64,000 nt of DNA from Ascarosepion bandense (taxonomy: Eukaryota > Mollusca > Cephalopoda > Sepiida > Sepiidae): positions 2,940,001 to 3,004,000 of the forward strand of contig JBBBDQ010000310.1 of the NCBI GenBank assembly GCA_037127315.1, read 5' to 3'. Each line of letters starts with the position of its first letter. The stretch's first letter is position 1. Below, in pieces: positions 11,118 through 21,650 of this stretch. The translations under genes were made by a program, and so were the position numbers. The notes below the pieces were generated by a model. It did no database searches. It was given only the letters and a program-made list of their open reading frames with translations, and had not been told where the DNA came from.

Positions 11118-11184
<67 letters not shown>
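11118..11184. repeat. (TA)n microsatellite
   Basis: TA array of about 67 bases. The sequence from 11185 to 11625 is AT-rich with nothing recognised. Confidence 0.95.
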
Positions 11185-11187
<3 letters not shown>

Positions 11188-11629
11188 CTGTTTCCATCTG
11201 GATAAGCAGATAGCTGTCTATTTCCATTTATCTTAGTCTGTTCATATTTATCTGTGTCAGATATCAACATATTTATCTGTTGGCATCCATCAATTTCTTT
11301 CTGTCTTACACCCTATATTTGGCTATGTATTTGGCGATGTATATCTGTGCATCATTTTGTTGTGCATTTATTCAAAATGCTTCCATTCTTCTAAAATTCT
11401 TCATTAGGGGTAAAGTTTTCTAAGTCCTATTTCTTTTAAACACATAAACTACACTCGTTGACACAAAAAAGAATTTTTGTTTAAAAAGTCTCGTTTACCT
11501 AGTTTATTTTTTCTCTGTTGGCAAAGCAACATAATTAAAAAAAGATTTAAAAAATGTTTTCTGCATTTTTAACGTTCAAGAAATGCGAGCCCCATTTTTC
11601 CATTCTTAATTTTAGAATCCTATTGATTG

Positions 11630-11886
11630 GATGTGCGTGGGTCGTGCAGCGGATATCGGCTTAGAAAGAGAAATCGGAGAGTTCGAACAAATATCATTGG
11701 AAAAAGTATTAATCCGTTTCTTCCCTTCAGCTACGGATTAAATAACAGGACAGACTGGGTTCTATAGCCTTGGTTGGCAACCAGTATACAGCAGAAAGTA
11801 ATGGCAACCTACAGCGGAAAAATCTTCAGCCCAGTCAGTCACGTCTTTTTCATGATCGTTCAAGCGTGTATCTTAACTGACTGATT
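11630..11886 (+). mobile_element. tRNA-derived SINE (family A), internally deleted
   Basis: It starts gatgtgcgtggg and follows the 7862 copy, but lacks about 40 bases between the B-box region (gagttcgaac) and gaaaaagtattaatccg. It continues with taaataacaggacagactgg, the ggcaaccagta block, and ends gcgtgtatcttaactgactga, without the stattaagtatggc step. Confidence 0.85.
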
Positions 11887-11978
11887 GTTATGGAATTTTT
11901 GTGATTTTTTTCAAGATGTTGATGTTTAGGGTTCTCCACAACTTTGTAGCTCTTAGCCATGTTTGTCTTCTTGCCCTC

Positions 11979-11994
11979 CCTCTCTCTCTCTGTC

Positions 11995-12042
<48 letters not shown>

Positions 12043-12176
12043 TTCCCTTAAAACCTCTTGATATCAACACCGATGATCATATCATTTCTTGGTTTATCTT
12101 CACTCTCCCGCTATTTCCTTTTCTTAAATTACCTGCTCTTTCTCTGTCTTTCCTTCGAAATTTATGTTGCTCTCTC

Positions 12177-12212
<36 letters not shown>

Positions 12213-12475
12213 ACTCACTCACCATACACACTACTATAAGCCTTCTTCCCTCTTTTTTTCATTTCTTTCGGTGTCTTAATTGCTTCACTCTCTTCTCTGC
12301 AATTTCTATTTCTTTCTTTTTTAGCTCTTTTTTTTCACTTCACACACACACTCTCTCTCTCTCTCTCTCTCTCTTTTCAACAGCTATTTTCCATCTCATT
12401 CGTCATTCTCTTTTTCTACTATTTCCCTAATTCTCTCCTTCCCTCCGTCTCTTTCTCTCTCTCTCTCTCTCTCAT
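11979..12475. repeat. (CT)n-rich low-complexity tract
   Basis: CT arrays at about 11979-12037, 12172-12212, 12350-12374 and 12452-12473 are separated by pyrimidine-rich sequence and a short (CA)n. Serine/leucine frames here are artefacts. Confidence 0.9.
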
Positions 12476-12477
12476 CA

Positions 12478-12778
12478 GTCGATGATAGGTTACTCACTGT
12501 TTCCCTGTGTCCCTCTTACCTTCAATATGTCTAATTAGTGTCAAATTCTTCAAGCCCTCTTTCCTTCATCATGTGTCCTCCATAAATGTCAACTTTCTCT
12601 CACTCATCCTAAGTAAAAATATCTTTTTGTTTCCTTAAAAGTTCCTCATTGACCAGATGTTCCGATCATGAATTTCTCAGCCTTCTTTCTCGAATCTTTT
12701 TTGTTGCAAGTTTATTCTTCATCCGTAAAGAAATTATCCCGCATTCATTACCATATAGAAGAGTTGCTCACTTCGACG
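12478..12778 (-). mobile_element. RTE-like LINE, reverse transcriptase 3' fragment
   Basis: Minus-strand translation in two frames gives TLLYGNECGIISLRMKNKL, then a variant of RMLRIS-EHVSNEE, then KLTFMEDTMMKEGLKNLTL, then EGKRDTGKQ-VTY. This matches the C-terminal end of the RT protein seen at 14284-14890 in order and spacing. Stop codons and a frame change make it a pseudogene. It runs directly into the CT tract. Confidence 0.8.
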
Positions 12779-12780
12779 TG

Positions 12781-12870
12781 GTGTAATGTTTAGCAAGTTT
12801 GATTCACTATTTCAATTTTTACTGAATTGTGAATTCGATCCTCACTCGGTCCCCAATAATTTCAGCTTAG
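12781..12870 (+). mobile_element. Possible tRNA-like SINE head
   Basis: cgacgtggtgtaatgtttagcaag (A-box-like region) followed by gtgaattcgatcctcact (B-box-like) and cggtcccc suggests a tRNA-derived head. A similar ending (ctactcggtccca) occurs near 39600. The sequence from 12880 to 13375 shows nothing else. Confidence 0.3.
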
Positions 12871-13377
12871 TGCTACATCTAAGCTTCGCTTATAGTTAGT
12901 ACTTTTGTTTTTGCTTATAACAAATTTTTTTCTGTTTCTAAATATGTTATTTAATTTTCAGAAGGTATTTTGCTCTATTCCAATTCACCTTCAGTTTTCG
13001 GTGTCATTTCCATCGTACTTAATCTACAGAACTGACAGAAAAACGCTGAGAAATTAATTTTCTCTGCAGCGATATTTTCAATGTCTGAACTCTTGAAATC
13101 CTAAATTAAAGTTTCAAAATGAAAATGTATGAAATTAGAAGGAAATTCGATGCTATAACGTATATTTAATGATTCATACTGAAAGTCTGTTTCCTATTTC
13201 ATCCTCTGGTCAGAGTAAATCGAATTAGTAGTAGCAACAAATCAATACCATAACGGATGAGTGAGCTGCTAGCCGGTGTACATTTAAGTACATTACATTT
13301 GCCTGCTTTTTACATTCTAGCCAAAGTAAATAAAACTTCGAATTCCTCCCAAGCAAAGAAGCTTCAGATGAAGTCAC

Positions 13378-13415
<38 letters not shown>
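13378..13415. repeat. (CT)n microsatellite
   Basis: CT array of about 38 bases. Confidence 0.95.
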
Positions 13416-13418
<3 letters not shown>

Positions 13419-13726
13419 AGGTAGATATGACAGGGTGAATCAATATGTACGTAGACTGTCACATAGTTATTGACCGAAATTTGATCTGAAAGATGCGCTC
13501 TAACAAAATCTACATCATTAATATTTACAACTAACTAGTGTACTGAACAGTATTCAAGGACTATCAGAATCCTCATTTTTTGGGAGTAGGGGTAGGTCAA
13601 TGAGTGCATTTTTCAACATCTTCTAATATTATAATAGTATGTAGTTTAAGATTTCACGAGATTAATTTCAAAATTCTCCAAGAAAAATACTTTTCTGAAT
13701 CCAATCTACTCAAAGGTGCATGTTTT

Positions 13727-13728
<2 letters not shown>

Positions 13729-13765
<37 letters not shown>
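13729..13765. repeat. (CA)n microsatellite
   Basis: CA array of about 37 bases. Confidence 0.95.
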
Positions 13766-13766
<1 letters not shown>

Positions 13767-13797
13767 TGTGTATATAACACATTAAAATCTACCTTTT

Positions 13798-13922
13798 TCC
13801 GCCGCGCGAATAAAATATCCGACTGATGTTAAATCGATCGAGTTTCAATCCTGGCTGGAAGATATCGGATGTCTAATCGTACTGATGAACTGTGATACAG
13901 CGAAACAGGACTGCATGAAGAT

Positions 13923-13967
<45 letters not shown>
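13798..13967 (+). mobile_element. tRNA-derived SINE (family B) with (TA)n tail
   Basis: A decayed tRNA-like head ends in a clear B-box region, gagtttcaatcctggctgg. It is followed by cgtactgatgaactgtgata, cagcgaaacagg, and aagatgactatata, which grades into a TA array (13923-13967). The two copies at 55241-55536 have the same body and also end gatgac then TA. The TA array is therefore probably the element's own 3' tail. Confidence 0.75.
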
Positions 13968-13971
<4 letters not shown>

Positions 13972-14138
13972 ATGTTAATGGGGACACATGTTTTAATAAT
14001 TATCCCTGATTTATATTAAAAATTGAAATTATTATCAGGTGGCATATAATTCCATTTTAATCTCTAAGCCAACAGACATTGATTTAACTGTTAAAAAAAT
14101 ACTGAGATTTGTACTCAACTAATCAAAAAGTGAGCTCA

Positions 14139-14975
14139 TTATCTTCTGATAACAGACACGGAAAGGAAACTACAAGACCTCCTACAGAAGATAGCTGAAG
14201 AGAGTGACAAGAAAGAACTACAAATAAACTACAAGAAAACCGAATGCATGGTCATCAGAAAAAAGAGCAGCCCAAAATGCTAAATGCAAGTGGAAGATAC
14301 TAAAATCAAGCAGGTACAACAAATAAAATACCTGGAAAGTGTTCTAACAGAAGACAGAAAGTGCAACACAGAGATCCGAAGACGAATTGGCATAGCGAAG
14401 GACGCATTTAAGAAGCTGAGTAGAGTATTAAGAGACAGGAAAATTTCGCTAGAAACAAAGAAGAGAGTACTGGATTGCTATTTGATGTCGGTTCTGCAAT
14501 ATGGCAGTGAATGCTGGACAATATCATCAAAGATGAAGGAAAAACTTGAAGCAACTGAAATGTGGTTCTACAGAAGGATGCTGCGGATATCAAGGATCGA
14601 GCATGTGAGCAATGATGAGGTTTTGGAAACGAAAGGGAAATTAATACTGAGTATCAGGAAAAGACAGCTGAAGTTCCTGGGATATGCAATGAGGAAGGAT
14701 GGCTTAGAGAACCTGATATTAACAAGCCAGATAGAGAGAATGAGAGACAGTTTTGGGAAACAGCGAGTAACGTACTTGACTGTCCTCTGCAGGTGGATGG
14801 CAGAACGGGGTTGCGTGATGTAACAGAAGAAAGCGTGCTAAGAGCCACTCAGGATAGGGAGACGTGGAAGGCCATGATCGTCTACGTCCTGAAAAGACAA
14901 GGCACATAGAAGAAGAAGAAGAAGAAGAAGAAGAAGAAGAAGAAGAAGAAGAAGAAGAAGAAGAAGAAGAAGAAG
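14139..14975 (+). pseudogene. RTE-like LINE 3' end: reverse transcriptase C-terminus plus (GAA)n tail
   Basis: This is the C-terminal part of a non-LTR retrotransposon polymerase. It starts within the RT domain (TDTERKLQDLLQKIAEES, then NYKKTECMV), has one in-frame stop at 14281-14283, and then runs open for 179 codons. Landmarks are EIRRRIGIAKDAFKKLS, LQYGSECWTI, EKLEATEMWFYRRMLRI, and RQLKFLGYAMRKDGLENL. A frameshift near 14800 moves the last part (LRATQDRETWKAMIVYVLK) to another frame, and a stop is followed at once by a (GAA)n array, 14908-14975. A short tandem repeat as 3' tail is typical of RTE-clade LINEs, which is why I favour RTE. Target priming produces such 5'-truncated copies. Related copies: 12478, 16085, 24512, 39164, 60460 and 61232. 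Confidence 0.88.
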
Positions 14976-15345
14976 ATTCGTGTGCAATTCTTTCTGATTT
15001 TTAAAATTTGCCATCGTATTTTTCTTTCTATTGATATTTGCAGAAATTTTACTTTATTTCAATGCGATTTTCATAATTAGTGTGTTATGCACTCGTACGT
15101 CATAAAGCTGGCATTTCACATTCACCATACACGCCCCGTTTTAAACATAGTGACAAAGTGCTATTCAGGACATCTTCAATTTTCTTAAACACTTTCCACC
15201 ATATTTTTCTCATATTTTTCCATCTCAGATTTGCCTGAGGGAATAAACTACAGCTGCCGACTGCCTGGCGATTGTGTGAAAGCATGAAACTGACAGTAGA
15301 CCACTGTGTGCCAGAAATTTAATTCGTAATTTATACATATATATA

Positions 15346-15825
15346 CAGGAGGGTGGACAAAATAATGGAAACACCTTGAAATTTCAGACAAATATATTTC
15401 AGTATGGGGTAGGATCATCTTTGGCAGTAATTACAGCTTGAATTCTGCGTGGGATCGACTCGTACAAAGTTTGAATTGTTTCCAAAATAATTTTATCCAT
15501 TCTTCAGCTTAAACAGTCTCCAATTCCTCAATGACGATGGTGGAGGATATCGACCCCTCACTTGTTTTTCTAAAAGAAATCATAAATGTTCAATGATATT
15601 TAGATCTACAGACTGTGATGGCCAGATAAGATGTTCTACTTCTCTAGAATGTTCCTCGTGCCATTCAGCTACAAATTTAGTAGCATGAATGTGTGCATAA
15701 TCATTCTAAAGCATGGTATTTTCTACCGAAAACACTTCCTGAACCAAAGGATGAAGATGAGCACTTAACAACCTTAAATAGTCCTGACTGTTGATTTTAA
15801 TAAACCCCTTTGAATAATGTCTGTA
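15346..15825 (-). pseudogene. Tc1-like transposase 3' half with one terminal repeat
   Basis: The left edge is a terminal inverted repeat, caggagggtggacaaaataa, next to a TA dinucleotide. Minus-strand reading inward gives the end of a Tc1-family DDE transposase: a decayed NDYAHIHATK (standard form QDNAPIHTA) with the second catalytic Asp, then EHLIWPSQSVDLNIIEHL with the catalytic Glu, then LLEKQVRGRYPPPSSLR. Frame breaks and stops (for example after IEHL) show that it is dead. The N-terminal half and the other terminal repeat are missing. Confidence 0.85.
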
Positions 15826-16084
15826 AAAATCAAAAATGTTAGCACAAAATGAAGTACTGCTAATCAACAATGTAAATCAACAATGTAAATATCTCTTAAA
15901 GCATGTGTAGTATACCTGAATAGTTGCAAGTTCTCACTTAACGGCAAGTTTTTCGACCAGATTGTTGAAAGGAAACACGTTCGTTAAACGAGGAAGGACT
16001 CTTGATATAAGACAATTTGAAAACTTTCTGCATCGACATGTTACGCTGTAATCACAGAAATATTTTTCTTTTTCTTCTTTTATA

Positions 16085-16370
16085 TGCCGTGTCCTTTCAG
16101 AACGTGAATGATCACGGCTCCCCACAAGTATTCTATCCTTTGTATCTCTATGCTTTTGTAGTTTTTTTTGTTTTGTTTTATTTTTACTATTCTTCCCCAT
16201 CCGTATTATGCCATCCATGTGCACAAGATTTTTATGTGGCTTATTTGAAATTTGCCCCTATTTCGCTTGACTTCAGCATGTCTTGTGCGTGTCAAATTCT
16301 CCAAGTTCTCTTTCCTTATTATATTCCTCCAAAATTTTAACTCTCTTTCTGATTCTAAATATTCACAAGA
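16085..16370 (-). mobile_element. RTE-like LINE 3' fragment
   Basis: The minus strand encodes ESERELKFWRNIIRKENLEN, then EVKRNRGK and ILCTWMA, matching the RKRQLKFLG-MRKEGLENL to LCRWMAE region of the 14139 copy. Lower coordinates (16085-16130) hold the reverse complement of the LINE's final coding bases, tcagaacgtgaatgatcacgg. The whole fragment is about 285 bp, with stops. Confidence 0.8.
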
Positions 16371-16379
16371 GCAGAAGCA

Positions 16380-18250
16380 AGTTAAAACTTGATTTATGTT
16401 TTTTCTCGCTTGTTTAGATTTTGTTAGATAAAAGTCTTCTTTTGACAACACCTGTTTATGTAGAAAATTTTCCAAATTATATTATACATTTATCATTCCG
16501 TCGCAGTCTTATCCAGCGTTACTCTCTCTTTTCCTCTCGCTCTCTCACTTTTCCTCTCCATCTCTTTCTCTCTAGCTCTCTGTCTCGATCTCTTTCTCTA
16601 TTTTACCCCCACACACACACATTATCTGAAACCCATCGTTGCCCGGAAACAGAAGTACTAAGTTTGGTGACCATTTGATTAGCAAGATAATAATTTAATG
16701 TTGTGTATGAATTATTTTAAGGGAATATTTATTTTCTTTCTTAAAGATACACTATTTAAACAAACTTGTCACTTTTATTCTTTCCAGGCGCAGTCAGCTG
16801 AGCGTTTCTTGAAAAACAATCTTCACCAGTTTAGGTTTCTTTTTATCAGTTCCTGGGATACTTTTAAAAAAAAAATGTCTTTAATCATTTTTATGGCTAG
16901 CATAAATCAAATCGACTCTTTTCTTTTTTGTTAACGCACATATTTCTTTTGCATGGATTAAACCTCGTACCTTAACTATAAAGCAGACACTTCGATTTTT
17001 CTTCGATGTTCTTCGATTAACCTTGGATTACAATTGATTTCGCTCTTATTTAATATTACATGAATAAATTTATTGGCAGAGGAATTATTACTAATTACAC
17101 CTTGAAACATCTAAACCCAATCTTTGAATAAATTAAAATTTAAAAATTAATAATGACATTTTTATCTTGCATTAACTTTTTCTATCTTGATTAGAGATCG
17201 ATTGTCCTTCTATGTTTCTTAATATCCATCCTTTCCGGCCTTTATTTACGTTGAAAAATAGAAAACCTTCACTTTTTTATTTGAAATAAAACATCAATTA
17301 GCATTCTGATTTAAACTTTTCAGACCGTTGCCAGAATTCGTTTATCTTGCATAGCGGTTAGCCTTGTGTGTTAATTGGTATTCCGAAGAATATCCTAAAT
17401 TGTAAAAGTTTGTTTTACATTAAACAACAATCGACGAAAAAGCTAACGTTTTAATTTTGATCTCACTCTAAATCTCAAATTTTATAACTATCGATTCATT
17501 ATCATACTAGTTAAGTTCTGTTGCGTTCTTTATCGATCGCTTCTTTTTGAAGAATTCTGATTCCTCTTTAAATTAGACAGTGAATTCATACATTTCGAAG
17601 AAAGTTTAATATCTTTTATTTGTTTAAATCGTTTCATGGTTAAATAAAATTCGACAACCCCTCGATCTCTAATCAAGTTACAGGCAATCTAAACTAGTCC
17701 TGGGAATGATAGGAAAATTTGTATTAAATTAAAATTCGAATAAAAAAAATTAATCGTTGAATTCAGGTGAATAAATAAATTCGTGTAACTGGTTCTTTGG
17801 TTTTAATCAGTTTTAAACCATTCTAATATTGAAGCATACTGTTGTAAATATAAATATGTATCCATCAGTGTTTCTTTCTGTGTGTGAAAATAGCAATAAT
17901 TCATGTCACTTATAAGACATAACTGCTAAATGTAATTGCAGTTAATTATAACGAGTTTTAAGCACAATTTAGCTATTACCTGGATTTTAGACCATTTACC
18001 ACCGGAGTTTAAAATAAGCTCAAATTCAATTAATGGAATCAAAATTTCAGTTTGTTTTTCCAGTCTAAATCATCGCTATGTGAAAAAGTATTTCTCATGA
18101 TATTTTCAGAATGAACAAGTTAAAAGAAAATATAACAAAATTTTCTTCAGTTCAACCTTTTATTTATTTTTAATCATTTTATTTTATTAAAAGTATACTT
18201 CCTATTTGTCTGTGTAGTTTTGTTTTTTTTTACCATGGAAATTATCAGCA
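16380..18250. other. No gene recognised
   Basis: Nearly 1.9 kb of AT-rich sequence without recognisable transposon protein or tandem repeat, apart from a short CT-rich stretch (about 16525-16600) and a short (CA)n at about 16608-16620. Confidence 0.4.
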
Positions 18251-18263
18251 ACATCGAAAAGAA

Positions 18264-18491
18264 ATGTTTATTTCATCAACGTCTGGAATACGGTGTCCGA
18301 TATTTGTAAATGGAAGAGTGTTTGGTCATGATGATCTCTTCAGTTTTGTGAAGGAAAGGAAACTTCTAAGGTGCTTGCGATTTAAACAGACACGTCAGCA
18401 CATAATCAGAGTCTTAACAGCAAACCAAGCAAACAGCCACTGTGACAGTTATTATAACGGTGGTACTTATAACACATTGTTACTAGCATAG
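18264..18491 (+). other. Unassigned 75-codon open frame
   Basis: A short open frame opens at ATG 18264, ends 18 bases before the Jockey-like LINE tail, and is preceded by a pyrimidine-rich tract ending in cag near 18249. The piece PIFVNGRVFGHDDLFSF, followed by a Lys-rich ERKLLRCL helix, loosely resembles the C-terminal half of a glutaredoxin fold, where a cis-Pro is followed by hydrophobic-NG--G--DL. The catalytic Cys motif lies outside the frame, if it exists at all. It may be a decayed exon or chance. I do not assign a function. Confidence 0.15.
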
Positions 18492-18508
18492 TATCAATGC
18501 TAACAATT

Positions 18509-19655
18509 AATTTTTAATCATTTCACCCCGAGCAAAGGCAGAAATGCCACTGGTGAGCGGGGGGCTACATAACTGTAAAAAGATTAATTAGAAAAGAGTG
18601 AGGAGTACGAATTAGAAAGTAGCAATAGAAAGCTGAGAATGCAGGTGCGATGACAGATACATAGGTGGAGAGAAAGGGAAGGATATAGGGGGGAGAGAGC
18701 TAGAGTCCAGTGGTTAGTAGATGAGTATTGACATTGCATTTAAATTTCTGGAGGTTGTAGCCGTCAGGAAAGCAAGAATATGGGAGCGAGTTCCACAGGC
18801 GGGAAGTGCGAGAGAAGAAGCTGAAGGAGTAGAATTGTCGTCTGCATTTGGCTAACCTGACTGTGAATGGGTGGGACCCAGTTGCCAGTCTGGTTGCACG
18901 AGTAAACACCTGTTGAGGAGGCACCAGTGACTTAAGTTCGTCCTAGCAGAAGCCATGAAAGTATTTATAGAACAGACAAAGGGAGGCCACATTTCGACGG
19001 TGGGGAAGTAGCTGCAGTCGAGCCGCCAGATCAGTACCTATCACATTACAGACTCTCCTTTGGAGCCTGTCGAGAACACTGAGGAGAACGGCAGGGGCGC
19101 CTAACCATAAATGGCAGCAGTACTCCATGCACGGATTAATGGTTGACTTGTATACATGCAGGATGGATTCAGGCGGAAAAAACATCCTGGATCGACATAG
19201 TGACCCAACCTTCTTAGCAGTAGATTTTGCTATGGATTCAATATAGTGGTTCCATTTGAGGTCTGAGGAGAGGGTAAGGCCGAGGAGGCGTAGTATGTTG
19301 CTCTCAGGGAAGAATCGCTTGGTCAATGCTAATGGGAGGCAGGAGAGGTTGCCTGTGATGGTTGACAGACAACAGCTTGGTCTTAGACGCATTGAAGTTG
19401 ACAAGCCACTTCTTGCCCTAATTCACCACAGATTGTAGATCCCGTTCAAGGTCAGCAGCGAGATTATGTCTGTCCGCCACGACAGGTTTCTTACTGGTAC
19501 GGGAGTATATTGTGGTGTCATCTGCGTAGATGCCTACTTGGGAACTGACCTCATCTGGGAGGTCGTTGATGAAAGTAAGGAAGAGCGTCGGGCCCAGGAT
19601 AGAGCCCTGTGGGACACCAGCATTCGTGCTGTAGGATGAAGAGGCATGCCCATAC
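18509..19655 (-). pseudogene. Jockey/CR1-like LINE, 5'-truncated, RT palm and C-terminus
   Basis: Read on the minus strand from 19655 downward: [20 protein letters not shown] (RT motif with the QG), then YADDTT (19514-19528), the catalytic palm motif, then VNFNASKTKLLSV. An in-frame TAG follows VVN near 19425, and a frameshift lies near 19305. Beyond it the reading is SNILRLLGLTLSSDLKWNHY, KVGSLCRSRMFF, INPCMEYCCHLWLG, LDRLQRRVCNVIG and, in another frame, LWNSLPYSCFPDGYNLQKFK. The 3' end is a conserved tail, on the plus strand ttttaatcatttcaccccga with a ggggggctacata block. The tail also ends the copies at 27349, 61600 and the SINEs at 47687 and 48490. Broken and immobile. Confidence 0.9.
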
Positions 19656-20090
19656 CTAATCTCTAAACTTTAAGCAATTTCTTCTTACTTTTCATTCCAA
19701 TCGGTGACCATAATTATTAAACATCAGTTAAGAACAAGAAAAATAATTCCATAATTGTTTCAACTGACAATTAAAAGATATTATTAGAAACATTCTGAAG
19801 TTTTTAAAAAAAGCGATTTCGGTATTATAAAAAATATATTTTAACTAACTGTCCGTAAACTTTTTCTTCCTGCTTAATGTAATCTCGGTGGTACCTACAT
19901 TCTCATCGGCACCCGACATATTGAACGTATTGGCTAATTATTAACTAAATTAACTTGGAAATTACATGTAAAATGGAATGTTTATTTAAACAAATTCAAT
20001 TAAACCAAGATACTTGATTTAGTTAACTATTTTGAATTGCAGTTGTCTTTCCTTGAACTTTCATTGAAGTTTGTCTTTCATTGAACACCC

Positions 20091-20377
20091 GAGTGCGTTG
20101 TGGCGTAAAGGATATGGGCTCGGTATTAGAACTCGGAGAGCAGAGTTCGATTTCTAGTTGAATTCGTTGCATTCACTTACGCACAAACACCCTTAGGAAA
20201 TGTATAAATCCATCTCTTTTCCCTTCAATAGCAGGACAGATTGAATTCTATAGCCAACCAGTCCACCTCAAAAAGAAATGGCAGCCTACTGCGAGAAAAT
20301 CTTTTGTCTAGTCAGTCATGAATCAAAAGAGACATGATCGCCCAAGTGTGTATTACGTATGGCACTTAACTGACTGA
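20091..20377 (+). mobile_element. tRNA-derived SINE (family A)
   Basis: It starts gagtgcgttgtggcgtaaag (A-box region) and has a B-box gagttcgatttctag, then ttgcattcacttacgcacaa, an internal gap, ccaaccagtccacc, and the end caagtgtgtattacgtatgg followed by cacttaactgactga. Confidence 0.87.
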
Positions 20378-20638
20378 ATCTAATAATAGTTCTCAATCTT
20401 CTCCTAACAACTTTTAAGTCAATTTTTTTAACAGCAGTCGAATTGTAAATTGTTTAAATGAAAATTGATCAAACGGACAATTGTACTAAATGATAATTAT
20501 TCGAAATAAAAATATCGTTAATAAAACAATTCAGTAAGAAAAATCCTTATAGCCTTAATATTGCATGATACTGCAAGTAAATAGTCGTCTACTGAAGAGT
20601 ACTCGTTAAAGGATGCCACTAATATTTAAGTTTTCCAT

Positions 20639-20846
20639 TTACGTCGTGGTATTTCTTGGCGCTCTTGATATTTTCGCAAACTGCTCTTCTTGCAAGTCCT
20701 GTTCTCTTTTAAGAGCGTCTAAGAATTTCCATATTGTGGGATGATAAGATGACACTTGTTGTAAAAACAATCCTTATACCATCCTTCGTAGGCATTATTA
20801 ACTCTAGGCAAGTCAGCATTAACTCTCTCAAAGCAAGACCACATAA
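20639..20846 (-). pseudogene. MULE-type transposase C-terminal fragment
   Basis: The minus strand gives MWSCFERVNADLPRVNNAYE followed by GWY, then after a frame change YHPTIWKFLDALKREQDL and EEQFAKISRAPR, ending at TAA (20639-20641). The pattern WxCYERVLxDLPRTNNxxEGWH followed by HPxIWKFLxALKxEQ is, from memory, the C-terminus of animal MULE transposases, often found with FLYWCH zinc fingers. The catalytic core and N-terminus are not in the neighbouring sequence. The frame break makes it a relic. Confidence 0.7.
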
Positions 20847-20869
20847 GTGTTTCAAACATAAGAATTTCG

Positions 20870-21645
20870 AATAATCGAAAGTACAATTGTATTAAATGAT
20901 AATTATCATTTAGTATAATTGTCCTTTCGATTAATTTTCACACAAACAATTCGAATATATTTTTTAAATAATTGTTGTCGAACAATTTTCTCGATGCAGG
21001 ATTGACAAATTTGCTAATGTAAGAAATTCGGTCCTTACTGTGGTGAATTTATACAAAAATAAAGGAAGCTGTATAAATTATTATGATATTATGTCTACTC
21101 TACAACCTTTTTTCCACAGACGACAAGTTACAAACCTACGACTATTCTATCAGTATTTACATAGAAAATATTCCAATGATCTCCATTCTTTAGACTAACC
21201 AGTTCAAAACAGTCCATGCTATTTCCACGGAGTCTAAACATACTCATTTTTTCTGGGCTTCAGAGACAACTTTGACCAAGAACTGATACTGATAAATTAT
21301 TATCTGAACACGACTCTTAACTTCTTCAAGTGAAAGATCAATTGGTATCTACCCTCATAATCTTTATTTCCTGCCACCTCATACTTCATTCATATCACAC
21401 ACATCCATCATTACTATTTTAAATTCTACCTTGAGCTTTGTATTGGTTGATTTCTAATTTAAAAAAGGATTTTAAAATGCCAGTTTTTATATTAGCAACA
21501 GTTATATGCTCAACTCACGTGGCTGAATGTTCCCGTTGTCACATGTTATTTTTTTAAAGTTGTTATATTTTTACGTGTTACAATTTAATTCCTGTGATGT
21601 ACTCTTCCCTTTTTATATACGCTTCTATTTCATAAAGCTTTTCGG
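20870..21645. other. No gene recognised
   Basis: AT-rich spacer. A local inverted pair, aattgtattaaatgataatt against aattatcatttagtataatt, occurs at about 20885-20925. Confidence 0.4.
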
Positions 21646-21650
21646 ATATA

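Noticed and set aside
14408..14907. Minus-strand frames of about 60 codons
   Set aside because: Shadows of the RTE-like LINE coding strand.
16017..16340. 107-codon plus-strand frame
   Set aside because: Antisense shadow of the RTE-like LINE fragment encoded on the minus strand.
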